Shown here: one piece after another, positions 48,959 through 57,949 of the stretch | How the letters are laid out: the number at the start of each line of letters is the position of its first letter | How positions within the stretch are numbered: position 1 is the first letter of the stretch | Assembly: GCA_902792795.1 (NCBI GenBank) | Contig: CADBBB010000001.1 | Location: forward strand, 22,760 to 86,759 | DNA from: an uncultured Spirochaetaceae bacterium | GTDB lineage: Bacteria; Spirochaetota; Spirochaetia; Treponematales; Treponemataceae | Direction: 5' to 3' | Length of the DNA: 64,000 nt | The notes under the pieces: generated by a model | Told to the model about the DNA's origin: nothing | The model's input: only the letters and a program-made list of their open reading frames with translations | The model's database searches: none | Made by a program: the position numbers and the translations under genes

Positions 48959-50974
48959 TCAACCTTCGATTGACTTAAGCCGCGCCTTGTCGTCGTACAT
49001 GTCCTTGTCGGCGCGCTCGAATATTTCAGAAACAAAGCTGTCGCTCTCCGGCAAGTATTCCGCCATGCCGGAAGCCAATACCGCTCCGCCATTTGTCTTT
49101 AAGTTTTCCAGCGCCTGGCCCCGCAACTTTTCCATAAGCTCATGCCGCGCAGAATAGTCGTTCCCGCGAAGGAAAACCACAAACTCGTCGCCGCCCACTC
49201 TAAATACAGGACTGTGGCTGAATATGCCGCACAAAAGGGCCGCCGACGCGCGAATGTATTCGTCTCCGGCCGCATGGCCCTTAGTGTCGTTTATAAGCTT
49301 AAGGTTGTTGCTGTCGCACACTACAAGGGCAAAGTTCAAATAGTCAAGGCCGTTGTCGATGTTTCCCTGAACGGACTCTTCAAGCTCCCTGTAGGCGGTC
49401 TTGTTTTTGACGCCGGTAAGCTCGTCGCGCCGCGCCAACTCTTTTTCGGTTTTAAGCTCCTTAAGATGCTGCTTTTCTTTTTTTATTTCTTCGTCAACAT
49501 TTTCAATGCCGATGATAAAATGGCTTCCGTCGCTGCTTTTCCTGACAGTCATTCTTGTGTACTGGGGCTTTCCGGACACCATCATGCGGTAAGTTATGTT
49601 GCAGTCTTTGTGGGTTTCCATAGTGGAAATCATGTTGTCTTTATTTATAAAATCGGAAAGCTTTTCGCGATCATGTTCATGGATAACCAAAGGTATGTTG
49701 GAAAGCGATTCGCCGTAAAAGTCATCGCCAAAATCATTGATTTCAAGATTGCCATAAGTGTCATTGGTTTTATAGCAGACAAAAGATGAATCCGCGACGT
49801 TCACATAATAAATCACGTCGTAAAGCGAAGCCAGGCTTTCAGCGATTTGGCCAAACGTGATGGTCTTCTTTTGGCTTTCCTTTTGCCTTTTTTCCGCCAT
49901 AAGCTCATCGTCTATGTCCTTTTCGTAAAAGATAAGGTACTGGCTGTCGCTTTCGCGCATCGCGGTAAAGAGGAAAAAGCGCGGCTCATTGTTTATCATG
50001 ACCCTGTATTTAAAAGAAAATGAGCGCTTTCCTTCAAGATTTTTCAGCATAGCCTCTTTGCTGTAAAAGCTCCTTGCGTATTCCCAGTCTTCAGGATAGA
50101 TGCAACCTTCAATGTTTGCTTGAGCGTCTTTAAAGAAATCTTTTCCGTTCGCCGGCGCGTCCAGAGTCATATATTTTTGGCTTTTGGAAAAGACCAGATA
50201 TTCGCCGGAGTCAAGGTCCACGTAGAATATGGCCTCATAGTCTTCCGCCATTGCCGAAGCGATGTAGTCATGCACTTCTTTTTCTTTTTTTTCGCTGGCT
50301 TGAACAAAGGAATGAACCAGGCATATTCCGATCATAAGGCCTGTGGCATAGAATGGAAAAAACGCGTTTACAATTTGGAATGTAAGAAAGGTTCCCAAAA
50401 CAACGCTAGTCGCGGCCACCGCCATGCATTTTGATTTTTTGCTTCCAACGCTGTTATGGGCCACGCGCAGCATGTAAAGCGTGATTAAAATGTAAAAGGC
50501 GATTTGAAGAAGGAAAGTAAGATTCCTTCCCACTTCCCCTACATACACGCGCTGATCGTTATACGAAAACATTAGATGGAAGGAATGGTTCAAGGCAAGG
50601 CATATCATTCCAAACACAGCCAAGGCCCACACCAAATGAAGCAAAACCTTGCTGCGCCAGCCCCCGTTTCCAAGAGACGAAAGCATATACCGCGTCCATG
50701 CCAGCATTGTAAAAAGCATGAACATAAAGTAAAAGACTGTCAACCAATATATATAGGGGAAAAACGCGTCCACTTCCCTGCGCTCGTACAAAAGCCCCCA
50801 GCACATGTCCACGACAAAGTAGCAGCAGGCGGAAAGCAAAAACCAATTGTAGCGAACGCGCGCCTGCATTGGCCTATCCGTTTTTTTGGCGTGAAATCCG
50901 TAGTTTTTGAACAACTCCCAGTTCAATATTAAATTCAATATCAGAACTGCCGCCGGGGTTATCGCGTATAGCAT
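48959..50974 (-). CDS. Membrane sensor, tandem PAS and GGDEF diguanylate cyclase
   Basis: 671 aa. Six to seven hydrophobic helices (residues about 1-225) form the sensor, followed by two PAS-like regions (about 235-355 and 370-505) and a GGDEF domain. RVGGDEFVVF near residue 605 is intact. There is no RxxD I-site (HSPV sits there). The third diguanylate cyclase in the window, and a different type from the other two. It converges with the DUF3737 gene, 2 bp apart. Confidence 0.9.
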   Translation of the reverse strand: MLYAITPAAVLILNLILNWELFKNYGFHAKKTDRPMQARVRYNWFLLSACCYFVVDMCWGLLYERREVDAFFPYIYWLTVFYFMFMLFTMLAWTRYMLSSLGNGGWRSKVLLHLVWALAVFGMICLALNHSFHLMFSYNDQRVYVGEVGRNLTFLLQIAFYILITLYMLRVAHNSVGSKKSKCMAVAATSVVLGTFLTFQIVNAFFPFYATGLMIGICLVHSFVQASEKKEKEVHDYIASAMAEDYEAIFYVDLDSGEYLVFSKSQKYMTLDAPANGKDFFKDAQANIEGCIYPEDWEYARSFYSKEAMLKNLEGKRSFSFKYRVMINNEPRFFLFTAMRESDSQYLIFYEKDIDDELMAEKRQKESQKKTITFGQIAESLASLYDVIYYVNVADSSFVCYKTNDTYGNLEINDFGDDFYGESLSNIPLVIHEHDREKLSDFINKDNMISTMETHKDCNITYRMMVSGKPQYTRMTVRKSSDGSHFIIGIENVDEEIKKEKQHLKELKTEKELARRDELTGVKNKTAYRELEESVQGNIDNGLDYLNFALVVCDSNNLKLINDTKGHAAGDEYIRASAALLCGIFSHSPVFRVGGDEFVVFLRGNDYSARHELMEKLRGQALENLKTNGGAVLASGMAEYLPESDSFVSEIFERADKDMYDDKARLKSIEG

Positions 50975-51079
50975 TAGCTGAAGCTTTCCTCCAAGTTAGC
51001 GCCTATATTATAGCATATTTTAGGATTTTTTCCACAAAATTGGAGTTTTTTGACAAAAAAATTATAACGGAAAAAACTA

Positions 51080-51134
51080 TTGACAATTCGCCGATTATGC
51101 CGTAAACTTTAGATAAGTGACGGAATGTTACTTA
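51080..51134 (+). promoter_or_regulatory. TetR-type promoter/operator, copy 1 (flavodoxin)
   Basis: TTGACA (51080-51085), 17-bp spacer, TAAACT (51103-51108). The operator TAAGTGAC-GGAAT-GTTACTTA (51114-51134) lies on the transcription start. About 45 of 53 bases match copy 2. Confidence 0.78.
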
Positions 51135-51145
51135 TAGGAGCATAA

Positions 51146-51673
51146 ATGAAAAAAATAATTCTTGGACTTTTAATCGGAGGCTTTGTAATGGCGGGAGCGT
51201 CGGCAAAAACGGCAGTCGTTTATTTTAGCGCGACAGGAACGACAGAGCGCATGGCAAAAAACGCGGCCCAGGCGATGGGAGCGGACATAATCGAAATCCA
51301 GCCCGTTCACAAATACACAAAGGCAGACCTTAACTGGCGTGACAAAAAATCGCTTACCACTATCGAATGCAACGACCCAAGCAGCCGCCCCGCGATCGCA
51401 AACAAAATCGACATCGCGCAATACGACACCGTCGTTGTCTGCTACCCAATCTGGTGGGCCTACGCTCCCAAAATCGTCTACACCTTTATCGAAAGCCAAA
51501 ACTGGGCGGGCAAAAAGCTTGTCACCCTTTGCACAAGCGGCGGAAGCGGCCTTGGACGCAGCGGAAGCGACCTTGCCAAGTTTGCCAAAGGCGCGGACTT
51601 TAAGGGCGGAAAAGACTTTACGCGCGGAAGCGGAGCCGACGTAAAAAACTACGTTGAAGGCTTGCTAAAGTAA
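51146..51673 (+). CDS. Exported flavodoxin
   Basis: 175 aa. N-terminal signal peptide (KKIILGLLIGGFVMAGASA), then a flavodoxin-like fold: FMN phosphate loop SATGTTERMA, CYPIWWAYAPKIVYTFIES and CTSGGSGLGRS. Flavodoxins with signal peptides probably move electrons to periplasmic or envelope partners. Start ATG 51146 after ATAGGAG. First gene of the redox cluster; its promoter matches the one at the TetR gene. Confidence 0.92.
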   Translation: MKKIILGLLIGGFVMAGASAKTAVVYFSATGTTERMAKNAAQAMGADIIEIQPVHKYTKADLNWRDKKSLTTIECNDPSSRPAIANKIDIAQYDTVVVCYPIWWAYAPKIVYTFIESQNWAGKKLVTLCTSGGSGLGRSGSDLAKFAKGADFKGGKDFTRGSGADVKNYVEGLLK

Positions 51674-51697
51674 AATCGCTCAATTTGGAGGACAAAA

Positions 51698-52036
51698 ATG
51701 GCAATCACCGTGAATCTTCGTTACACAGGAAAAAAGGGCGCGGCCCAAGCCTTTGCCCGCGAAATGATTTCAAGCGGAACAGTTGAAAAAATCCGCGCCG
51801 AAAAAGGAAATCTTCGCTATGAATACTACCTGCCCTTTGAAGAAAGTTCCGGCGACGAAACGATTCTCCTAATCGACTCTTGGGAAAACCAAGAGGCGAT
51901 TGACAAGCACCACGCGACTCCAATGATGAAAACAATCGCAGAGCTGCGCGAAAAATACGACCTTCACATGACAATCGAGCGCTTTGTTTCAGACGACGAC
52001 ATTCCTGAGCGGGACAAATCTTTTATAAGAAGTTGA
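51698..52036 (+). CDS. Quinol monooxygenase-like (ABM domain) protein
   Basis: 112 aa with the ABM fold (KGNLRYEYYLPFEESSGDET; LLIDSWENQEAIDKHHATPM), related to YgiN and other small oxygenases or dimeric ligand-binding proteins. A 22-codon remnant of a sister gene lies at 62861. SD GGAGG, 24 nt after the flavodoxin gene, so both are in one operon. Confidence 0.88.
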   Translation: MAITVNLRYTGKKGAAQAFAREMISSGTVEKIRAEKGNLRYEYYLPFEESSGDETILLIDSWENQEAIDKHHATPMMKTIAELREKYDLHMTIERFVSDDDIPERDKSFIRS

Positions 52037-52125
52037 TGTTGCAATCTGCCTTGCGGACTAGCATTTTATCAATAAAACAATATGAGCGTCGCCAGTAAAG
52101 TTTACTGAAAAATCTTCTTTCGTTC

Positions 52126-52764
52126 TTATTCCTTCCACGCAAGACGCATTTTAAGAAAATCCTTCATGTCCTTGTAAAAATCCATTGGCGGCGGAACAAT
52201 GTTAATCTGTTTGAGCGCTTCCTGCACCAGAGGATTTTTGTAGCAGCAGACTGCATTTGATGAAGCATAAAATAAAACATCCAGCTGGGTTTTGTAGGCC
52301 GTATCCTGCGTAGTGCCAAGCATCTGAGCAAGCCTGTCGCGGAAGGCATAGGCCAGGTCATAATATTTCTTTTTGAAAACCGCAAGGCGCTCGACCGTAA
52401 CGTTTGTTTCTATCACCGGATTAAGATATGAAACATAGCGCATGTAATCTTGATTAGCGTTGACGATTCCAGCCCAAACTTCTGCAATCACGTCCGGCGT
52501 AAAATTGTTGCCTTCCGGAAAAGCCGAAAGCAATGCGTTGTAATAGGCGGCCATTTTTTCTGCGGATATTTCCAGAAAGATTTCTTCTTTGGTCGTAACG
52601 TATTTATAAAGGTTTGCGCGCGACCAGCCAAGTTTTTCTGCAATAGTAGTAAGCGTAATTTCAGAATAAGGGCAAGTTGCAAAAAGTTCTGCCGTCGCCG
52701 CTTTTATTTGAGAAAGCCTTTCTTCTTTGTGTTCGTCGCTTCTTGCGCGAATATAGTCTGCCAT
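52126..52764 (-). CDS. TetR family transcriptional regulator
   Basis: 212-aa repressor. HTH: ITLTTIAEKLGWSRANLYKY preceded by RLSQIKAATAELFATCPYSE. The C-terminal ligand domain is typical. It is divergent from the cyclophilin-like gene. ATG 52764 begins 6 nt after its -10 TATTAT (52771-52776; -35 TTGCAA 52794-52799), so the message is leaderless. A longer ATG at 52782 lies upstream of that -10. It probably binds the TAAGTGAC-N5-GTTACT sites and the palindrome at 52815. Confidence 0.93.
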   Translation of the reverse strand: MADYIRARSDEHKEERLSQIKAATAELFATCPYSEITLTTIAEKLGWSRANLYKYVTTKEEIFLEISAEKMAAYYNALLSAFPEGNNFTPDVIAEVWAGIVNANQDYMRYVSYLNPVIETNVTVERLAVFKKKYYDLAYAFRDRLAQMLGTTQDTAYKTQLDVLFYASSNAVCCYKNPLVQEALKQINIVPPPMDFYKDMKDFLKMRLAWKE

Positions 52765-52814
52765 GCCTAGATAATAACACATTTAACGGATTTTTGCAAT
52801 AAGCAACTTTTTGT

Positions 52815-52835
52815 CACTAAAAACGCATTTTAGTG
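52815..52835. promoter_or_regulatory. Palindrome CACTAAAA-N5-TTTTAGTG
   Basis: Perfect 8-bp arms between the divergent TetR and cyclophilin-like promoters, ending at the -35 box of the latter. Likely second TetR operator. Confidence 0.7.
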
Positions 52836-52890
52836 TTGACAAATCACCGATTATACCATACACTTTAGATAAGTGACACAACGTTACTAA
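52836..52890 (+). promoter_or_regulatory. TetR-type promoter/operator, copy 2 (cyclophilin-like)
   Basis: TTGACA (52836-52841), 17-bp spacer, TACACT (52859-52864), operator TAAGTGAC-ACAAC-GTTACTAA (52870-52890). Near-duplicate of 51080-51134. Confidence 0.78.
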
Positions 52891-52907
52891 AACACAAGGA
52901 GGATTAA

Positions 52908-53384
52908 TTGAAGAAATTACATTTTCTTATAACAGCAATTTTTCTTCTTGCTTCTACGGCCTGCGCTAATGGCAGCAAGGGGGCAAAATCATCTGACAAA
53001 GGAGAACTTTCAAATATGAAAATCTCGATTCAAATTACAAGTGACAGCGGAAGCCATAAGCTTTCCGCCACCCTGGCCAACAATTCTTCTGCCGCCGCCT
53101 TTTACGAGCTTTTAAAAAAAGGCCCTGTCGCAATAAAAATGCGCGACTACGGAAACTTTGAAAAAGTTGGGCCGCTGGGAACTACCCTTCCCCGAAACGA
53201 TACACAGATTACAACTACCGCCGGCGACATCATTTTGTATCAAGGAAATCAGATTACAATTTACTACGACACAAACAGCTGGAACTTTACCCGCCTTGGA
53301 AAAGTTGATGGAGTGACACAAGCCGAGCTCAAAAAGATTTTAGGCAAAGGCAATGTCACGGCTGTGTTTGAAATATTGAAATAA
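52908..53384 (+). CDS. Cyclophilin-like fold lipoprotein
   Basis: 158 aa. Lipoprotein signal (ITAIFLLASTACANG). The mature part matches the cyclophilin-like (Cyclophil_like) family: MRDYGNFEKVGPLGTTLPRN and DIILYQGNQITIYYDTNSWN. Small prolyl-isomerase-fold proteins of this kind accompany flavodoxins and aldo/keto reductases in many gut bacteria. TTG start with AGGAGG five nt upstream. Confidence 0.87.
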   Translation: MKKLHFLITAIFLLASTACANGSKGAKSSDKGELSNMKISIQITSDSGSHKLSATLANNSSAAAFYELLKKGPVAIKMRDYGNFEKVGPLGTTLPRNDTQITTTAGDIILYQGNQITIYYDTNSWNFTRLGKVDGVTQAELKKILGKGNVTAVFEILK

Positions 53385-53406
53385 ACGGTTATAACAGGAG
53401 CGGTCA

Positions 53407-54411
53407 ATGAAAGCAAAATCTTTTTTATTAGCGGCGCTTTTCTCGCTGGCGGCATTCAGCCTTTTTGCAAAGGACAATCCAAAGGCGGCAAGCTACAAAA
53501 CACACGAAGCAAGCGGCGACAAATCTGTTCCAGTCGTTTACTTTATCCGCGACATCACGCCCGAAGTGCTTGTAAAAGTTTACAAGGCGACCGGTTACAA
53601 GACCAGCGGCAAAACAGGTGTAAAGGTGAGCACTGGCGAAAGCGAAAAGGCAAATTATTTGCGTCCCGCCCTCATCAAAAACCTTGTAAAGGACGAGTTA
53701 AACGCGACCATCGTTGAATGCAACACAGCTTACGGCGGCTCCCGAAGCAACAACATCAACCATATGAAGCTGGCCAAAGACCACGGATTTTTGGACGTGG
53801 CGAACGGCTTTGACTTGCAAGACGCGGACGGCTACATGACGATTCCTGTAAACGGCGGCGTCCGCCTAAAGGAAAACTATGTGGGAACGCATTTTAAAAA
53901 CTACGACACGTATTTGATTCTTTCGCATTTCAAGGGCCACGCGATGGGCGGCTTTGGCGGAGCGATAAAAAATCTTTCCATCGGATTCGCTTCAGGAATG
54001 AGCTGCGAAAAATCGGGCAAGCTTAACATTCATTCCGCAGGCCGCAGCGTCACAAACTGGACTAGCTGCCCGCAAGACGAATTTTTGGAAAGCATGGCAG
54101 AGGCCGCAAAATCAGTTTGCGACTACATGCAGAACGGCAAAGGCATCGTCTGCGTGAACGTGATGAACCGCCTTTCGGTGGACTGCGACTGCGATTCAAA
54201 TCCTGCAGAGCCGGACATGCACGACATCGGAATTCTTGCAAGTCTGGACCCGGTGGCGCTGGACCAGGCCTGCGTGGATCTGGTCTACAAGGCAAAAGAT
54301 TCCGGCAGCCTTATTGAACGCATCGAAAGCCGCAACGGAATCCACACACTGGAACACGCGGAAAAAATCGGCTTTGGAAATCGCAATTACCGGCTGGTAG
54401 AAATCAAATAA
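53407..54411 (+). CDS. DUF362 domain protein, exported
   Basis: 334 aa with a signal peptide (KAKSFLLAALFSLAAFSLFA). The DUF362 region includes LILSHFKGHAMGGFGGAIKN and CVNVMNRLSVDCDCDSNPAE, a possible metal- or cluster-binding cysteine set, and DPVALDQACVDLVYK. Function unknown; often an iron-sulfur-linked oxidoreductase partner. 22 nt after the cyclophilin-like gene. Confidence 0.9.
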   Translation: MKAKSFLLAALFSLAAFSLFAKDNPKAASYKTHEASGDKSVPVVYFIRDITPEVLVKVYKATGYKTSGKTGVKVSTGESEKANYLRPALIKNLVKDELNATIVECNTAYGGSRSNNINHMKLAKDHGFLDVANGFDLQDADGYMTIPVNGGVRLKENYVGTHFKNYDTYLILSHFKGHAMGGFGGAIKNLSIGFASGMSCEKSGKLNIHSAGRSVTNWTSCPQDEFLESMAEAAKSVCDYMQNGKGIVCVNVMNRLSVDCDCDSNPAEPDMHDIGILASLDPVALDQACVDLVYKAKDSGSLIERIESRNGIHTLEHAEKIGFGNRNYRLVEIK

Positions 54412-54437
54412 CTAAAAATATATTCAGGAGAAACTTT

Positions 54438-54509
54438 ATGAAAAAACTTATTCTTACACTTTTACTCGGAGGTCTTATTATGAAGTATGTAGAAGGCCTG
54501 GCAAAATAA
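54438..54509 (+). pseudogene. Micro-ORF remnant of a flavodoxin gene
   Basis: 23 codons with SD AGGAG: a signal-peptide start (MKKLILTLLLGGLIM) fused in frame to KYVEGLAK. The exported flavodoxin at 51146 starts MKKIILGLLIGGFVM and ends NYVEGLLK, so this is that gene with its centre deleted. Confidence 0.7.
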
Positions 54510-54558
54510 AGTAAAACCGCAATGTCTTTAATGCAGAATTTTTCAGGAGTAAATACAG

Positions 54559-56325
54559 ATGATTTTAGATAAAATTAATTCACCGGCAGATTTGAAAAAA
54601 CTTTCGGTTGCCGAGCTTCTAGTCGTGGCTCAGGAAATCCGCGAAGGACTTTTTAACCGTCTTACAAAAATCGGCGGACATTTTGGTCCTAACTTTGGCT
54701 TTGTAGAAGCGACAATCGCCCTGCACTATGTTTTTAATTCTCCAAAAGACAAATTCGTCTTTGACGTTTCACACCAGTCCTACGCCCACAAAATGCTCAC
54801 AGGACGAAAGGCCGGCTACTTTGACGACAACCGTTTTGCGGAAGATTCTGGCTACACAAACCCGGACGAAAGCGAACACGACTTTTTTAACATCGGGCAC
54901 ACTTCAACTTCAATCGCGCTGGCTTTGGGACTTGCAAAAGGCCGCGACATTTTGGGCGAAAAAGAAAACGTCATTGCGGTTATCGGCGACGGTTCCCTTT
55001 CAGGCGGAGAGGCAATGGAAGCCCTTAGCGTTGCAGGCAGCGAACTGAACTCAAACTTTATTATCGTAGTAAACGACAACGAACAGGCAATCGCAGAAAC
55101 TCACGGAGGAATCTACAAAAATCTTAAAGCCCTCCGCGATTCCAATGGCAAAGTGGAAAACAATTGGTTCACTGCCTTTGGCCTGGATTATGTTTATGAG
55201 GAAAACGGTAACGACATCGCCTCTTTAATCAAGGTTTTTGAAAAAGTCCGCGATTCAAACCATCCGGTGGTAGTCCACATTCACACACAAAAAGGAAAGG
55301 GCTACGAGCTTGCTGAAAAGGACAAGGAAGCCTGGCACTGGTGCGTTCCCTTTGACAGAGAGACAGGAAAGCCGACCGGAACTTTTTCTGACGGAGAATC
55401 TTATTTTGGAATGACCAGCCAGTACATAATGGAAAAGGCGAAAAAGGACAAGGACTTTGTTGTCGTGTCTCCGGCTATGCCTATGTCTGTGGGGCTTGGA
55501 CCTGAGGAAAGAGCAAAGCTTGGAAGCCAATACATCGACACAGGAATTGCGGAAGAAGCAGCCGTCGCGATCGCTTCTGGAATTGCCCGCCGAGGCGCGA
55601 AGCCTCTTGTCGTTACAAACATGACTTTCTTACAGAGAGCTTACGATCAGATTTCTCAAGATGTCTGCATCAACAAAACGCCGGTCACAATGCTCATGAA
55701 CTTTACTTCTTTTGACGGACTTACCGATGTCACTCACCTTGGAATTTTCGGCCTCGCGGCTTTCACAAACATTCCAAACCTTGTGGTTCTTTGCCCTTCA
55801 AGCGCGGAAGAATACACTTCAATGCTGGACTGGAGCCTTGGGCAAAAGGAAAATCCTGTTTTGATTCTGATTCCTGGAAACCAGGTTACACACCGTCCCG
55901 CAGACAAAGACTACAGCAACTTGAACCGCTTTAAGCTTGAAGAAAAAGGCGAAAAAGTCGCGGTAATCGCTCTGGGAGATTTTTTCCAGAAAGGCCAGGA
56001 ACTTGCCGCCGCAATAAAAGAAAAATGCGGATTCACTCCAAGCCTTATAAACCCGCGCTTCGCTTCTGGCCTGGACAAAGAGCTTTTGCGGGAACTTGAA
56101 AAAGACCACGAGCTTGTAATCACGCTTGAAGACGGAATCCTTGAAGGCGGCTTTGGCCAGAAGATCGCTTCTTTCTATGGCCCTGACAAAATGCTGGTAA
56201 AGAATTACGGTCTTGAAAAGAAATTCTACGACCGCTACAAGCCGGAAGAGCTTTTGCGCGACTGCGGCATGACGGTTGAGCAGATTATTGAAGACATTAA
56301 AGGTTCCTTAAATCTTGCGCTTTAG
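54559..56325 (+). CDS. 1-deoxy-D-xylulose-5-phosphate synthase-like transketolase
   Basis: 588-aa thiamine-diphosphate enzyme. DVSHQSYAHKMLTGR, the ThDP motif GDGSLSGGEAMEALSVAG...VVNDNE and the pyrimidine-domain ITLEDGILEGGFGQKI match DXS. It is shorter than housekeeping DXS (about 620-640). Its place in a TetR-linked redox cluster suggests a specialised role rather than the isoprenoid pathway, or a second copy. SD CAGGAG, ATG 54559. Confidence 0.82.
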   Translation: MILDKINSPADLKKLSVAELLVVAQEIREGLFNRLTKIGGHFGPNFGFVEATIALHYVFNSPKDKFVFDVSHQSYAHKMLTGRKAGYFDDNRFAEDSGYTNPDESEHDFFNIGHTSTSIALALGLAKGRDILGEKENVIAVIGDGSLSGGEAMEALSVAGSELNSNFIIVVNDNEQAIAETHGGIYKNLKALRDSNGKVENNWFTAFGLDYVYEENGNDIASLIKVFEKVRDSNHPVVVHIHTQKGKGYELAEKDKEAWHWCVPFDRETGKPTGTFSDGESYFGMTSQYIMEKAKKDKDFVVVSPAMPMSVGLGPEERAKLGSQYIDTGIAEEAAVAIASGIARRGAKPLVVTNMTFLQRAYDQISQDVCINKTPVTMLMNFTSFDGLTDVTHLGIFGLAAFTNIPNLVVLCPSSAEEYTSMLDWSLGQKENPVLILIPGNQVTHRPADKDYSNLNRFKLEEKGEKVAVIALGDFFQKGQELAAAIKEKCGFTPSLINPRFASGLDKELLRELEKDHELVITLEDGILEGGFGQKIASFYGPDKMLVKNYGLEKKFYDRYKPEELLRDCGMTVEQIIEDIKGSLNLAL

Positions 56326-56337
56326 GAGAAAACTTAC

Positions 56338-57237
56338 TTGAACAAGCGGTTATCATTCATATTTATTTTATGTTTCTTATCTTTCTCTCTTCTTGCCGCA
56401 AAGGAGCCTGAAAAAGTGATAAAATTAAATTCCGGATACGAAATGCGTCGCACGCAGGAGCGTGCTTCCCGAGTTTTTGACAAGCAAAAACTCGCAGATA
56501 CAGTCCAACTAAATTCGGGTTTCAATATGCCAATTCTTGGACTTGGAACATGGACTCTGACCGGCCAGGTTTGCGAAGACGCAGTATATGCAGCCCTCAA
56601 ATCCGGGTACCGGCTTATTGATACTGCAAGATATTACGGCAACGAAAGCGAGGTTGGCAAGGCTGTTGCCCGCGCAATTTCTGATGGAATCTGTAAGCGG
56701 GAAGAAATCTTTATCACCACGAAACTTGTTCCCTGGAGTTCAAATCCTGATGCAGATATTGATGATTCACTAAGGCAGTTAGGCCTTACTTATATCGACC
56801 TTTGTCTTTTGCATCAGCACGGCTCCAGTTCAGGCGACGATGCAGTTTACAAGGCAATGATTCGCGCAGTTAAAGACGGAAAAATCCGCTCAATCGGAAT
56901 CTCAAATTTTTACACGGAAAAAACAGTAAGCCATTTTATAAATGATTTTGAAATTCCACCCGCAGTAATTCAAAACGAAAATCACATCAAATACCAGAAC
57001 AATAGTCTAAGGGACTGGGCGTCAAAAAAAAGAATCTACATAGAAAGCTATTATCCTTTCGGCGGTCGCGGCCACACAGCAGAGCATCTGAAAAATCCTC
57101 AGGTTCTGGAAATTGCAAAGAAACACAAAAAAACAGCCGCTCAAATAATTGTCCGCTGGCATCTGCAGTCAGGTTACATCGCGATTCCGGGAAGCGGAAA
57201 ACCTTGTGGGATTTTGCTCTCACCGATAGCGAGATGA
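56338..57237 (+). CDS. Aldo/keto reductase, exported, with recombined 3' end
   Basis: TTG start (SD AGGAG) and a signal peptide (RLSFIFILCFLSFSLLAA). The AKR domain shows PILGLGTWTLTG, DTARYYGNESEVGKA and KLVPWSSNP...LLHQHG. The start of the domain is repeated (KLNSGYEM ... QLNSGFNM). After GSGKP (about 57203) the frame shifts and the protein ends in an unrelated tail; the expected WDFALTDSEMK continues in another frame. From about 57045 to 57203 it is nearly identical to the fragment at 61480-61636. Probably inactive at its C-terminus. Confidence 0.8.
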   Translation: MNKRLSFIFILCFLSFSLLAAKEPEKVIKLNSGYEMRRTQERASRVFDKQKLADTVQLNSGFNMPILGLGTWTLTGQVCEDAVYAALKSGYRLIDTARYYGNESEVGKAVARAISDGICKREEIFITTKLVPWSSNPDADIDDSLRQLGLTYIDLCLLHQHGSSSGDDAVYKAMIRAVKDGKIRSIGISNFYTEKTVSHFINDFEIPPAVIQNENHIKYQNNSLRDWASKKRIYIESYYPFGGRGHTAEHLKNPQVLEIAKKHKKTAAQIIVRWHLQSGYIAIPGSGKPCGILLSPIAR

Positions 57238-57323
57238 AGCGGCGCGCCTTTTCGCAGGGAACCCGGCAGCGAGCGATTACGGATGACCAACGAATGTGGA
57301 ATCATCTTTTTCCAAAAATCCTC

Positions 57324-57353
57324 TTGACATAATATATTACGATATAGTAATAT
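57324..57353 (+). promoter_or_regulatory. Promoter with MarR-type palindrome (mobile pair operon)
   Basis: TTGACA, about 18-bp spacer, TAATAT. The palindrome ATATTAC-GATATA-GTAATAT overlaps the spacer and -10. The MarR gene at 57950 probably binds it. CTCGTAA...TTACGAG follows in the leader. Confidence 0.7.
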
Positions 57354-57397
57354 CTCTGCTCGTAAGGCTTACACAATCTTTTTTACGAGGTATCATT

Positions 57398-57901
57398 ATG
57401 AACAAAATCGCACTTGCAAAGGCTCCCGAAGCCACTTCACCAAACCCAATCACGCTCATCTGCACCAAAAAGGCGGACGGCACGACCAATATGGCGACAA
57501 TCGCATGGTGGACGTATGTTTCGTTCAATCCCGGCATGATTGCCGTCGCAATCAATAACGGCGCGCACACGGGCGAGCGTATCCGCGAGACGAAAGAGCT
57601 CGTGCTTGCCGTGCCGGGAGTGCCACTTGCCCAGACGCTTATTCAGTGCGGCACATCGAGCGGGCGCAACACGGACAAAATCGCCAAGTTCGGCATTGAA
57701 ATGGAATCGGTTGACGGCACAGACATCAAAGTTCCCGCGCACACACGCCTTGCAATCCACGCCGAGCTAAAAGAATGCGTTGACGGCGGCGACCACACGC
57801 TCTATGTCTGCACGGTCAAGGACGCTTTCGCAAACGACGGCGAGGACGCGCTTTTCGCTTGGAAGGGCTACGGCGAGTTTGCCGCGGCACAGAAGAAATA
57901 A
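57398..57901 (+). CDS. Flavin reductase-like protein
   Basis: 167-aa FMN-binding split-barrel protein (ITLICTKKADGTTNMATIAW; AVAINNGAHTGERIRETKEL). Members reduce flavins or act as flavin-dependent oxidoreductases. GC-richer than the left flank. SD ACGAGG, ATG 57398. It is the first gene of the transferred block with MarR, acetyltransferase and radical SAM genes, all on the plus strand. Confidence 0.88.
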   Translation: MNKIALAKAPEATSPNPITLICTKKADGTTNMATIAWWTYVSFNPGMIAVAINNGAHTGERIRETKELVLAVPGVPLAQTLIQCGTSSGRNTDKIAKFGIEMESVDGTDIKVPAHTRLAIHAELKECVDGGDHTLYVCTVKDAFANDGEDALFAWKGYGEFAAAQKK

Positions 57902-57949
57902 TATTGCGGACGGCTGCTGATTCGGCAGCCGCTTTTTAAGGACAAAACT

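Noticed and set aside
57296..57397. Upstream extension of the flavin reductase-like gene
   Set aside because: Runs through the MarR-type promoter palindrome; ATG 57398 has the SD.
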